NCBI RefSeq assembly: GCF_900240945.1
Contig: NZ_OESG01000013.1
Coordinates: 124,001-188,000 of the forward strand
Reading direction: 5' to 3'
DNA from: Mycobacterium sp. 3519A
GTDB lineage: Bacteria > Actinomycetota > Actinomycetes > Mycobacteriales > Mycobacteriaceae
DNA length: 64,000 nucleotides
The position numbers and the translations under genes are program-made. This document shows positions 17,258 through 25,621 of this stretch, in pieces. Positions within the stretch are counted from its first letter, which is position 1; every line of letters starts with the position of its first letter. Below the pieces are notes generated by a model, which was not told the origin of the DNA, made no database searches, and was given only the letters and a program-made list of their open reading frames with translations.

Positions 17258-17288
17258 GAACACTTGATCGGATAGTGTTCCTATGTCC
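17258..17288. promoter_or_regulatory. Predicted operator with perfect 8-bp dyad, divergent SRPBCC/hydratase
   Basis: GGAACACT (17257-17264) and AGTGTTCC (17274-17281) form a perfect inverted repeat. In the 31-bp frame the pentamers are GAACA (17258), a degenerate inner-left element, TGTTC (17276) and TGTCC (17284). The last overlaps the ATG at 17283, so binding would cover the start of the plus-strand transcript as well as the promoter of 17235. Confidence 0.6.
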
Positions 17289-18209
17289 CATCGCTGCGAC
17301 GGGATGGAAGACGGGGCTGATATGGCGAATGGCGATTCCGATTTCGTGGTCGACGAGGACTGGGTCGGATACCAGATTGTCGAGCCGCACATTGCACAGA
17401 TAACGATCAATCGACCGGACCGACGCAACGCGATCCTCTCGCCCGACATGCATGCGCTGTTCAAGGATCGCCTCGATCGCGCCGAGGATGACGATGACGT
17501 CAAGGTCGTCATTCTGGTGGCTGAAGGCAAGGACTTCTGCAGCGGTGACGACGTTCGTCGTCTACCCGTCGAGCAGGCTGGTCTGACGAAGGGAAAGCGG
17601 CTACCGCAAACAGCGCGGATGGCGAATGCGCGCAGGCTGCATCGTCATCTGACGAACTGGCTGCACTTTCCCAAGACGGTGATCGCCGCGTGCCAGGGTG
17701 CCACCCTCGGTGCGGGAATGAACCTCGCGTTGGCCGCCGACATCCTCTTGGTTTCCGATGACATGTACCTTGCCCGGCCACAGGCACGCATCGGCTTCGC
17801 CGGCTTTTCCACGGCGATGCCGTTGGCACTGCTCAAGCTCGGTCCCAACCGCGGATATGAAGCCATGATCACCGGCCGGAAGGTCTCGGCGGCGGAACTC
17901 CGCGACTGGGGGGTGGCCGCTTCCGTGGTCCCCGCGGATGGCCTACGCGACGAAGCCCTGCGCTATGCGCGCGCAATCGCACACCACTCCGCCGATGGAT
18001 TGATGGTCGGTAAGCATGCGCTCATTGCTTTCTGGAATGCGGTGGGCATTGCGCAGTTCGGCGATTGGGTTCCGATGGCACACACAGTGTTCAGCAACCT
18101 CTCGTGGCGCGAAGACGAGTTCAACTTCATGAAGGAGCGGTCCGCCCGTGGGGGGAGAGAAGCCTTGGCCGAGCTCGAACGCCGCTACTCCGAATGGGGA
18201 TTCGACTAG
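17283..18209 (+). CDS. Enoyl-CoA hydratase/isomerase family protein
   Basis: A crotonase-fold protein of up to 308 residues. The conserved IAQITINRPDRRNAI, EGKDFCSGDDVRRL (first oxyanion-hole NH) and CQGATLGAGMNLALAADILL (second oxyanion-hole Gly) are present, along with ARIGFAG. It probably hydrates or isomerises an enoyl-CoA made by one of the dehydrogenase pairs. The start is uncertain: ATG 17283 touches the operator, while in-frame ATGs at 17304 and 17322 are possible. The last would begin MANGDSDF and suits the family better at the N-terminus. Confidence 0.92.
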   Translation: MSHRCDGMEDGADMANGDSDFVVDEDWVGYQIVEPHIAQITINRPDRRNAILSPDMHALFKDRLDRAEDDDDVKVVILVAEGKDFCSGDDVRRLPVEQAGLTKGKRLPQTARMANARRLHRHLTNWLHFPKTVIAACQGATLGAGMNLALAADILLVSDDMYLARPQARIGFAGFSTAMPLALLKLGPNRGYEAMITGRKVSAAELRDWGVAASVVPADGLRDEALRYARAIAHHSADGLMVGKHALIAFWNAVGIAQFGDWVPMAHTVFSNLSWREDEFNFMKERSARGGREALAELERRYSEWGFD

Positions 18210-18212
18210 ATA

Positions 18213-18243
18213 GAACACATATACAGATTCTGTCAGAATGTTC
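18213..18243 (+). promoter_or_regulatory. Predicted 31-bp operator upstream of the SDR-Rieske operon
   Basis: This is the most complete copy. GAACA (18213), ATACA (18221), TGTCA (18231) and TGTTC (18239) lie at spacing 8-10-8, so each side is a direct repeat and the whole is a dyad. It lies between the hydratase stop (18209) and the SDR start (18283). Confidence 0.6.
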
Positions 18244-18282
18244 TGTATGCTGAACGGGTCGACCGCACGGAAGTGAGTGACT

Positions 18283-19188
18283 ATGGGTGTGCTGGACGGA
18301 CGTACTGCGCTGGTGACGGGCGCCGGCAGAGGCATTGGAGCGGCGGTTGCCGAAGGGTTGGCCGCCGAGGGGGCGACAGTGCTGGTGTCGGACGCAGGCG
18401 TCGGCGTCGACGGGACCGGACATGATGCGGGGCCCGCGGAGACGGTTGCCGCAGCGATCAACGAGCGCGGCGGCAAAGCGTTTCCGGACACGACGGACAT
18501 CACCGATTTCGGTGGCTGTGCGGAGCTGATCACGCGTGCGGCCGAGACGTTGGGCGGCCTGGACGTGGTCGTGAACGCAGCGGGCATCCTGCGCGACGGC
18601 ATGGTGTTCAAGATGAGCGAGCAGGACTGGGACTCGGTCGTGGCGGTACACCTCAAGGGCACGTTCAATGTCACACGCCATGCCGCGGCGTGGTGGCGCG
18701 AGAACCGCGGTGGCCAGTACCGACTGATCAATTTCACGTCGATGTCCGGGCTGCAGGGCGCACCGAGCCAACCGAACTACGCGGCAGCGAAGATGGGCAT
18801 AGTCGGGCTGACGTTTTCGTGCGCAAATGCGCTCAAGGGATACGGTGTGCGCTCCAACGCGATCGCCCCGATCGCGGGGACCCGGATGACGCAGGGCATC
18901 AAGGGTGGTGGGAGCATGGATTATTCGGATTCCAATACCCGGCTGTCGCCGAAGAACTGTGTCCCGCCCGTCGCCTACTTGGCCAGCGTGCAATCAGAGT
19001 GGCTCAATCGTCGAGTCATCTTCGCGGGCAACGGCCGGATCAGCCTGATGTCGAATCCCGTGGTCGAACGGGAGATCGTCTCTGCATCCGGTACGTGGGA
19101 CATCTCCACCGCGTTCACGGAGATCGAAAGCTCGTTCAAAGAAGCGGTGTTGTGGCCCAACATCTTCGACAAGCCGCCCGCGGGCTGA
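18283..19188 (+). CDS. SDR family oxidoreductase (multifunctional-enzyme/hydroxyacyl type)
   Basis: A 301-residue short-chain dehydrogenase with TGAGRGIG near residue 13 and the catalytic NYAAAK preceded by FTSMSGLQGAPSQ. NAAG follows strand 4. It is longer than simple SDRs, with a C-terminal extension (SNPVVEREIVSASGTWD onwards) like that of the (3R)-hydroxyacyl-CoA dehydrogenase domain of MFE-2 proteins, so a hydroxyacyl-CoA substrate is plausible. ATG 18283 has GGAAG nine bases upstream. A GTG six bases earlier is too close to that site. It is first in the operon with the Rieske, DUF35 and thiolase-fold genes. Confidence 0.92.
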   Translation: MGVLDGRTALVTGAGRGIGAAVAEGLAAEGATVLVSDAGVGVDGTGHDAGPAETVAAAINERGGKAFPDTTDITDFGGCAELITRAAETLGGLDVVVNAAGILRDGMVFKMSEQDWDSVVAVHLKGTFNVTRHAAAWWRENRGGQYRLINFTSMSGLQGAPSQPNYAAAKMGIVGLTFSCANALKGYGVRSNAIAPIAGTRMTQGIKGGGSMDYSDSNTRLSPKNCVPPVAYLASVQSEWLNRRVIFAGNGRISLMSNPVVEREIVSASGTWDISTAFTEIESSFKEAVLWPNIFDKPPAG

Positions 19189-19208
19189 GTCAGACGAGGG
19201 AAACGGTG

Positions 19209-20591
19209 ATGACTGATTTGATGTCCGCCCGGGTGCCTGAGAAGTTCGCTTGCGGGGAGACATTCGTTCCCAAGAGTCGCTACATCGACCCGGAATTTCT
19301 CCGCCTCGAACTCGACCGCCTGTTCACCCAGGTTTGGCAGGCCGCGTGCCGCGAAGAGGAGATCCCTGACCCTGGTTGCTATTACGAGTACGCGATCGGC
19401 CGCCAATCGGTGCTGGTGGTGCGGCAAAAAGACGGCAGTATCAAGGCTTTCTACAACACTTGCGCGCACCGTGGGATGAAGATCGTGCGAGGCACCGGAT
19501 GCGCGTCCGAGGGTGATTTGCGCTGCGAATTCCACGGTTGGCGTTACGGATTCGATGGCCGATCATCGTTTGTGCCCTGCCGCGATGAGTTCGCCCCGCG
19601 ACCACGGGAGCAGTGGAACCTGTCTCCGATCAAAGTGGGAACCTGGGGCGGGTGGGTGTTCATCACGATGGCGCAGGACCCGCCTGACCTGCTCGAGTGG
19701 CTCGATCCGCTACCGACGGCGTTGGCGCCGTTTCGACTTCAAGACATGCGTTATCGGTGGCGCAAGCGGACATTCCTACCCGCGAACTACAAAACCGTCG
19801 TCGACGCGTTCATCGAGGGTTACCACACGCCGGGCACACATCCGCAAACACTGCGCGCTGTGCAGGGGCCCCGACCGTCGACCGAGCCCGCTGTACCACA
19901 GGAGTATGCGTACGCGCCGTACACGCCAACGATCACCTACAAGAATCACTCTCGGTTCGTGTACACGCAGCGGCCGGACACCGCCAACCGTGATGCCGGG
20001 CGCCAGCAGCAGGCCGCCCGTCCCGAGGTCTTCGCGAACTCCATGCAATACAACTACCTCGGGGTGGGCTCCCTGGTCACCGAGCGCGACTATCGCGCCG
20101 CTCAGCAACTGGCGAAGATGGAGCCAAGCGAGGTCCCGCCGTTCGTGCTGTATCACCAGATGTGCGAGGAGCTTGCACGCGCGGAAGGCGTCGACTTCCC
20201 CACGATGTCAATGGAGGAATACTTCGCAGGCAATGGTGACTGGCACATCTTCCCGAGCCTGGTGATTCTCGTCGAGAAGTCATGTCTGCTGGGATATCGC
20301 ATGCTGCCTGACGCCGAGGACCCCAACCGGTGCACGTTCGAAATGTTTTCGTTAGAGCACTTCGCGCCGGGTGAGGTGCCCGAGACGGCTTGGCAGGAAT
20401 TCGCGCGTTGGCAGGACCACGACGGGTGGGGCGAGCTGCCGACCCAGGATTTGCGGAATATCGGAGCCATCCACGCGGGCATGCATTCCAACGGATTTGA
20501 CGGACTCTGGCTCAACACTGCGCAGGAGATGTCGATTCGCAATGAACATGCGATCGCCGATCGGTTCATCTTCGGCTCCGCCCGTGATTGA
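19209..20591 (+). CDS. Rieske non-heme iron oxygenase, alpha subunit
   Basis: A 460-residue ring-hydroxylating oxygenase. The Rieske 2Fe-2S ligands are Cys85, His87, Cys106 and His109 (CAH...CEFH). The mononuclear iron site is in NYKTVVDAFIEGYHTPGTH, with His206 and His211. The bridging acid between the centres is Glu203 rather than the usual Asp. ATG 19209 has GAGGGAAA upstream. A 173-residue longer reading frame is antiparallel to nothing useful and overlaps the SDR, so it was discarded. No reductase or beta subunit gene is adjacent, although the NTF2-like protein at 22195 has the fold of a beta subunit. Confidence 0.93.
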   Translation: MTDLMSARVPEKFACGETFVPKSRYIDPEFLRLELDRLFTQVWQAACREEEIPDPGCYYEYAIGRQSVLVVRQKDGSIKAFYNTCAHRGMKIVRGTGCASEGDLRCEFHGWRYGFDGRSSFVPCRDEFAPRPREQWNLSPIKVGTWGGWVFITMAQDPPDLLEWLDPLPTALAPFRLQDMRYRWRKRTFLPANYKTVVDAFIEGYHTPGTHPQTLRAVQGPRPSTEPAVPQEYAYAPYTPTITYKNHSRFVYTQRPDTANRDAGRQQQAARPEVFANSMQYNYLGVGSLVTERDYRAAQQLAKMEPSEVPPFVLYHQMCEELARAEGVDFPTMSMEEYFAGNGDWHIFPSLVILVEKSCLLGYRMLPDAEDPNRCTFEMFSLEHFAPGEVPETAWQEFARWQDHDGWGELPTQDLRNIGAIHAGMHSNGFDGLWLNTAQEMSIRNEHAIADRFIFGSARD

Positions 20592-21009
20592 GGCGGACTC
20601 AGGCTGGCGGCCTGTGCCCGAACTGTCGGAACTGAACCGGCCGTTCTGGACGTCTGGTGCCGAGGGCGTCCTACGCCTGCAACGGTGCCCGAGTTGTCTG
20701 CGGATGATCCATCCGCCGGCGCTACGGTGTCAGCACGATCAGGGAAAGCCGGAGTGGGTGGTGCTCAGCGGTGAAGCAACGGTTGAGTCGTGGACGGTGA
20801 ATCATCATCCATTCTTCCCGGGCTTCTCGTCGCCTTACATCATCGCGTTCGTCAATCCTGTTGAGGATGACCGAGTTCGGATCCTGACAAATCTCATCGA
20901 CATCGACCCGGCCGACGTCGCGGCGGGCATGAGCGTGCGCGTGACGTTCGAGCACGGTGGCGATGAGGACGACCCGGTCTACTTCCCACTGTTCCGTCCG
21001 GAGATTTGA
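20584..21009 (+). CDS. DUF35 protein (zinc ribbon plus OB fold)
   Basis: A 141-residue acyl-CoA-associated DUF35 protein. GVLRLQRCPSCLRMIHPPAL and RCQHD form the N-terminal rubredoxin-like metal ribbon, with three Cys seen. WVVLSGEATVESWTV and PYIIAFVNPVEDDRVRILT are the OB-fold core. The GTG at 20584 overlaps the Rieske stop by eight bases and gives a normal-length protein. The downstream thiolase-fold gene overlaps by TGATG. DUF35 partners load acyl-CoA onto Cys-less thiolase-fold aldolases in steroid degradation (Ltp2 with the DUF35 part of ChsH2), and the same relationship is inferred here. Confidence 0.9.
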   Translation: MIEADSGWRPVPELSELNRPFWTSGAEGVLRLQRCPSCLRMIHPPALRCQHDQGKPEWVVLSGEATVESWTVNHHPFFPGFSSPYIIAFVNPVEDDRVRILTNLIDIDPADVAAGMSVRVTFEHGGDEDDPVYFPLFRPEI

Positions 21010-22187
21010 TGTCGACACGCCTCACTGACTGCGTTGTCATCAGCGGGATTGGTCAGTCGGATATCGGACGCCGACTCCACCGAGATCCGTTGCAGCTCAC
21101 CGCTGATGCATGCGTTGCGGCGGTCGAGGATGCCGGCCTTTCGCTTGCCGACATCGACGGACTGACGACGTATCCGGGCTCGTCGATGCCGGGCAAAGGA
21201 TTCTCCGGAGCAGGCTTGCGCGAAATCCACGATGCTCTCGGAATCAATCTGAACTGGGCAGCCGGTGGCGTCGAATATCCAGGGCAGCTCGGGGCCGTGG
21301 TCGACGCGATGTTGGCCGTCGCGGGTGGCTTGGCCAATCATGTGTTGTGTTGGCGCAGCATCTGGGAAGGCACCGCGCAGGGTGCGGGACGCCGCAAGGG
21401 GTACAGCGTGCCGACCGGGACGAGGCCCACCGGTCAGCTCGGCTGGCAGCTTCCCTACGGGGCCGCGGCGGCGAATCTGGCCGGTCTCCAGATCCGGGCG
21501 CGGATGGAGAGATTCGGGTTGACACGTGAGCAACTCGGGCAGATCGCCATCGTGCAGCGAGCTCATGCCAACCTCAATCCGAAGGCGATCTACACAGAGC
21601 CGCTTCTGCTTGACGAATACCTGGACTCTCGGATGGTGTCGGACCCGCTGTGCATGTACGACTGCGACATCGCATGCGACGGGGCGACCGCATTTGTGAT
21701 CTCCGGATCCGAACATGCACCGAACCTTGATCATCCCGCCGTAGTCGTCGAGGCGCTCGACTGCGCCCACCACGACCGATTCCTCTGGGAAGGAGGAGAG
21801 GACATCACCCGCATCAGCTCGCGGTGGTCGACGGTCTGGGAGCGAACGGATTTCACGGTAGACGATGTCGACTACGCCTCGCTCTACGACGGCTTCAGTG
21901 TGTTCGTACTGTGTTGGCTCGAAGATTTCGGGTTCTGCGCGCTCGGCGAGTCAGGCGACTTCGTGGCCGATCCGACCCGGATCTCGTTGGGTGGCGTGCT
22001 CCCGATCAATACCGCGGGCGGTCAGCTGTCTGGTGGTCGCCTGCACGGCTTCGGACATCTGCACGAGGCCTGCATGCAGATCCGTGGCGAGGCAGGCGCA
22101 CGCCAGGTCGACGGTGCCGCGTTGGCCGCCGTCGGCGTCGGTGCGGCCAACAGCGGTACGACGGCGATGCTGTTGCGGCGCCCGTGA
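21009..22187 (+). CDS. Thiolase-fold lipid-transfer protein lacking the nucleophilic Cys
   Basis: A 392-residue thiolase-superfamily protein (MSTRLTDCVVISGIGQSDIG). Where a thiolase has its reactive Cys, the sequence is GGVEYPGQLGAVVDAM, so an ordinary Claisen reaction is unlikely. INTAGGQLSGGRLHGFGHLH retains the C-terminal His loop in altered form. It overlaps the DUF35 gene (TGATG), forming the second DUF35/thiolase-like pair of the cluster. A retro-aldol cleavage releasing a short acyl-CoA or aldehyde is the best-supported guess by analogy with Ltp2-type aldolases. It ends seven bases before the convergent NTF2-like gene. Confidence 0.88.
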   Translation: MSTRLTDCVVISGIGQSDIGRRLHRDPLQLTADACVAAVEDAGLSLADIDGLTTYPGSSMPGKGFSGAGLREIHDALGINLNWAAGGVEYPGQLGAVVDAMLAVAGGLANHVLCWRSIWEGTAQGAGRRKGYSVPTGTRPTGQLGWQLPYGAAAANLAGLQIRARMERFGLTREQLGQIAIVQRAHANLNPKAIYTEPLLLDEYLDSRMVSDPLCMYDCDIACDGATAFVISGSEHAPNLDHPAVVVEALDCAHHDRFLWEGGEDITRISSRWSTVWERTDFTVDDVDYASLYDGFSVFVLCWLEDFGFCALGESGDFVADPTRISLGGVLPINTAGGQLSGGRLHGFGHLHEACMQIRGEAGARQVDGAALAAVGVGAANSGTTAMLLRRP

Positions 22188-22194
22188 AGGGGAT

Positions 22195-22752
22195 TCACTC
22201 CGGCCACAGCGGGGCCGGGGTCTGGCCCAGCGGATAGTAGCCCAGTGGCGCGTCGGAGGAACTGCGGTTGATGCGAGCTTGCATCTGCGGTGTGAGCATT
22301 CCGGTGGATATCAGTTCGGCGAATACGTTCGTTACGTGCACGCGGTCGAAAACGTCACGCTGCCATGCGAATTTACCGTTGCCCGCGTAGCCAAACCAGC
22401 TGGCACCCAGGCCATGCACCTCGCGACTCGACCCGTCGGGAAGTGTCACGATCTGTTTCCAGAACCCGACCAACTCCCCGGCGGCTTCGTCGATGAGTAC
22501 GCGCTCATACGGATAGTGCCAGCCGAGCAGTCCATCCATCTCTCGGCCCAAGGCGATTTCGCGTATCTCGTCGACGCCGACACACATGACGTCGCCTTGT
22601 GTGCCGACGTTCCAACCGTAGGTCGCGTCGTCTGTGTAGAACCGTGCCAATTGACGCCAGTCACCGATTCGTTCCGCTTCCCGGTTGGCCGCCAACCACC
22701 GACGAGCCATGTCGTCGAGTTCGGTGCGGTCGAAGGAAGTCATACCCCTCAC
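22195..22752 (-). CDS. NTF2-like/SnoaL-fold protein, last gene of the mce operon
   Basis: A protein of up to 185 residues with an NTF2-like cone: helical DMARRWLAANREAERIGDWR, then RFYTDDATYGWNVG, and a beta sheet. Such proteins include ketosteroid isomerase-like enzymes, SnoaL cyclases and ring-hydroxylating dioxygenase beta subunits. No catalytic residues are conclusive. The GTG at 22752 overlaps the mceF stop as GTGA. An in-frame ATG at 22743 (MTSFDRTE) is also possible. Linking it to the Mce transporter genes suggests it acts on, or binds, the imported compound. Confidence 0.8.
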   Translation of the reverse strand: MRGMTSFDRTELDDMARRWLAANREAERIGDWRQLARFYTDDATYGWNVGTQGDVMCVGVDEIREIALGREMDGLLGWHYPYERVLIDEAAGELVGFWKQIVTLPDGSSREVHGLGASWFGYAGNGKFAWQRDVFDRVHVTNVFAELISTGMLTPQMQARINRSSSDAPLGYYPLGQTPAPLWPE

Positions 22753-24431
22753 ATCGGCCGTGAGTCGAGCATCAAGTCGACCCAGTTCTCAGCAGGGTGG
22801 TTCTCGCCTGGCCGGAAGATTGCGGTGCCCCCCGCCGGATCGTTGAACACGCCGGTGCTCTCGTCGTAGGGCACTACGCGCTGTCCGGACGCTTGAGGCG
22901 GAGCGTCTGATGCCGGCGCCTCGGCAGGCAGCGGAGCGGCAGGCGCGGCAGGAGGTGGCGGTGGTGGTGGCACACCGTACGGCGGAACTTGTTGGTCGGG
23001 GGGCGCGTAATACGGCCATGGCGGAGGCGGCGGTCCGGGCTCGTTCGGCGGAAACGGCAACGGAAACGGCGCATGCGGAGCCGGCCCAGGCCCAGGCGGC
23101 ACGCCGGGTGGCAACTGCACGACCGGGGGACCCGGGTCAGGGTCTACCTGCGGCGGGATATAAGGATACTTGTTGGGCGGCAATATGTTCCGTGGGTCCG
23201 TGATCGGCGTGCCAACCGGTACCGGTGGACCGCGCCAGGGATTGTTGCCTACTGGCACGTACCCGTTCGGATCCCGGCAGAGTGCCACCGTTGGCGCTCG
23301 TTTGCCGGGAAACTCCTGACACGGGTAGTTGCGGGCGCCGCGCACTGCCGACGGATCATTGTGAGGCACTTTGCAATAGAGATCGTTAGGCAGCAGACGC
23401 AGTGTCTGGTCGGCCGGCGAACGGATCTCAGTCGGCGGCAGGAATCCGGTTTCGCATGGAGGCGGGTCTTGCAGACTGACCTTGAAGTCGAGCTTGCCGC
23501 CTTCGTCGGCAGGCAACTGGCCGGCCACCGTGAGGAATGCGGCGTACTGGGCAGGCAGGATCACCAGCACCTGCTCGATGGCCTTCCGGTAGATCACGCC
23601 GATGCGGCCGAAGTTCGCGAGGGTCGCCGCCAGTACTGGAAACGACGGACGAATTCCGGTCATCAGCGCGTTGGCCACGTCGGCGGTCGGCGGAGTTTCG
23701 CGCAACGTGGTGCGAATCTGCTGGTCCGCGGTGCGCAACTCGTCGGTGAACCGGGCCAGTCCACCGGCGGTCGATTTGATGTCGTCACCGCTACGGATCT
23801 GACTGTCCAACAGAGCCTGCGCCTGATCGATCAACTGCGACGTGGGAAGGTAGTTGGAGTTGGCCTCGTCCACGAGCACACGAGACGCACCGATCAGACG
23901 AGACAATTCCGGGCCAGACCCGTTGAAGGCCTTGAATGTCTCGCGCAAGAGATCGTGGATCCGAGTGTTGCCGACAGCGTCGACCAGGGCGTCGGCTTGC
24001 TGCAGGAGTGCCGTGATGTCCTCGCCCACCGCGGTGTTGTCCTGGCTGATCCGCGAGCCGTCCCGCAACAGCGCCGGACCGTGGTCGGGCCGGGGAACAA
24101 GGTCGACATACTGTTCCCCAACCGCTGAAACGCTCTTGACCGTGGCGCTGACGTCGGACGGAATCCTGGTGGCGGTGTTGAGTCGCATGTGCGCCTGCAC
24201 TCCGGTGTCGGTGAGTTCGACCGACTCGACCCGCCCCACCGTTACACCGCGGTAGGTGACGTTAGCGTTCTGGTACAGCCCGCCACCAGTTTCGAAGTCA
24301 GCTGTGACGTTGTATGACCCGATGCCGACCGCAGCGGGAAGATGCAGGAACATCGTCGCGATCACGCCGATGCAGACGACCGTCACGAGCGCAAAGATGG
24401 ACAACTGGACGCGTATCAGTCGACTGGTCAT
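22749..24431 (-). CDS. mceF: Mce family protein MceF
   Basis: A 560-residue cell-envelope lipid-transfer protein. A single N-terminal membrane segment (LSIFALVTVVCIGVIATMFL) is followed by the MCE/MlaD domain, including YRGVTVGRVESVELTDTGVQ, then a long helical needle region and a Pro-rich C-terminal tail from about residue 400 with runs of PPPP. MceF is the last subunit of the hexameric Mce tube that carries lipids across the periplasm. ATG 24431 overlaps the mceE stop (ATGA). The tail is longer than the core family requires. Confidence 0.93.
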   Translation of the reverse strand: MTSRLIRVQLSIFALVTVVCIGVIATMFLHLPAAVGIGSYNVTADFETGGGLYQNANVTYRGVTVGRVESVELTDTGVQAHMRLNTATRIPSDVSATVKSVSAVGEQYVDLVPRPDHGPALLRDGSRISQDNTAVGEDITALLQQADALVDAVGNTRIHDLLRETFKAFNGSGPELSRLIGASRVLVDEANSNYLPTSQLIDQAQALLDSQIRSGDDIKSTAGGLARFTDELRTADQQIRTTLRETPPTADVANALMTGIRPSFPVLAATLANFGRIGVIYRKAIEQVLVILPAQYAAFLTVAGQLPADEGGKLDFKVSLQDPPPCETGFLPPTEIRSPADQTLRLLPNDLYCKVPHNDPSAVRGARNYPCQEFPGKRAPTVALCRDPNGYVPVGNNPWRGPPVPVGTPITDPRNILPPNKYPYIPPQVDPDPGPPVVQLPPGVPPGPGPAPHAPFPLPFPPNEPGPPPPPWPYYAPPDQQVPPYGVPPPPPPPAAPAAPLPAEAPASDAPPQASGQRVVPYDESTGVFNDPAGGTAIFRPGENHPAENWVDLMLDSRPM

Positions 24432-25621
24432 GGACCGGTTCCCGTCGTGGAGACGGTGCCGGGCGGAATTTTGAAGGGGTCCGCAGCCTGACCCGATAGA
24501 TTCGCCATGTCGCCGACGATGAATTCCGGCGGGTTCACGACTTCGGACAGGTGTTTCATTTGATCGTCGAGCGCCGACGTCGTGAAGAGTGACTCACCGA
24601 GTCGGCGTAGCGTGAGGTCGAAGGTGACGAAGACGTTGAGATAGTCGCCGCGTGCTGCGCGCTTGATGTATTTGCCGACAAAGGGATACGTGACGAGCTG
24701 CTGCAGAGCGGTGACGAAATTCTCGCGGTAATCCGTGAGCGATTTGACGACGGGATAAAGGTCCTTCAAGTCGGCGCCGAAGTCGACCTTGATACCGGCG
24801 GCGACCTTTGAGGTGATATTTGCGAGCTTCTGCAAGGCGGCGAACGCATCGATGATGCGTTGGCGGCTGTTGTTGAGCACAGTCAGTACCTCGGGCAGTG
24901 TGTCGAGTGCTCGCCCGATCTTGTCGGTGTTGCGTGCCAGGATTTCTGCGAATCGATTCACCCCATCCGCGGCGGCGATGATGTCGCCCGTCTGGGCGGC
25001 GATGGATCTGGTGAACTCTGCCAGACGCGGCACGAGATCGGTGAACTGACCGGCCCGTCCGGCGACCGCAGCGTAGGCCTCGTCGGTAATATCCTGTAAT
25101 GCACCAAGATTGCCCTTGTTGACCACCACGCCCAGGGACGACAGCACCTCCTCGGTGGTGGGGTACCGGCCTGTGTGGGCGAGCGGAATCACGGAATCCT
25201 GGGTGAGGGCGCCGACGGGCGGCTCGGCAGTCGGGGCAGCCAACTCGACGTGTTGCGAACCGAGCAGCGATGTCTGGCCCACTTTTGCGGTCGCATTCGC
25301 AGGCAGGTGGACGTTTCCATTGAGCGACAGCGTGACGGCCGCGTAGACCGTTCCGTCGGCTCGTTGCACTGCTTGCAGTCCCGAAACACTGCCGACTGCA
25401 ACGTCATTAACCAAAACTGGTGAGTTCTGCGGCAGCGCTGCGACGTCAGGCAATTCGACTGTGAGGGAGAACGACCCTCTCCCGTGACCCTGGGTTCCCG
25501 GCATGTTGAGCGAATTCAGCCCGCCGAATTGACACGCGGATACCAGCATCAGGCACGAGGCGCCTGCAGCGGTTTGATACGCGGAGCGGGAAAGACGCTG
25601 CGAAGAGAAGAGAGTCTTCAC
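24428..25621 (-). CDS. mceE: Mce family lipoprotein MceE (LprK-like)
   Basis: A 397-residue lipoprotein. After SRSAYQTAAGASCLMLVSAC the lipobox VSAC would give a lipidated Cys about 29 residues in, which is the mark of the E subunit. The MCE domain follows (LPQNSPVLVNDVAVGSVSGL), then a helical region (ALDTLPEVLTVLNNSRQRII). The GTG at 25621 overlaps the mceD stop as GTGA. The longer frame to 25765 would bury the signal peptide and was rejected. It anchors the Mce tube at the outer leaflet of the membrane or within the envelope. Confidence 0.93.
   Translation of the reverse strand: MKTLFSSQRLSRSAYQTAAGASCLMLVSACQFGGLNSLNMPGTQGHGRGSFSLTVELPDVAALPQNSPVLVNDVAVGSVSGLQAVQRADGTVYAAVTLSLNGNVHLPANATAKVGQTSLLGSQHVELAAPTAEPPVGALTQDSVIPLAHTGRYPTTEEVLSSLGVVVNKGNLGALQDITDEAYAAVAGRAGQFTDLVPRLAEFTRSIAAQTGDIIAAADGVNRFAEILARNTDKIGRALDTLPEVLTVLNNSRQRIIDAFAALQKLANITSKVAAGIKVDFGADLKDLYPVVKSLTDYRENFVTALQQLVTYPFVGKYIKRAARGDYLNVFVTFDLTLRRLGESLFTTSALDDQMKHLSEVVNPPEFIVGDMANLSGQAADPFKIPPGTVSTTGTGP

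Noticed and set aside
18690..19208. Possible 173-residue N-terminal extension of the Rieske protein
   Set aside because: The extension lies inside the SDR coding region in another frame. ATG 19209 has a good ribosome-binding site and gives a family-length protein.
22989..24128. 379-residue open frame on the plus strand across mceF
   Set aside because: Antisense to a clear Mce protein. The translation is Arg-rich with no domain pattern, as expected from high-GC codon shadows.
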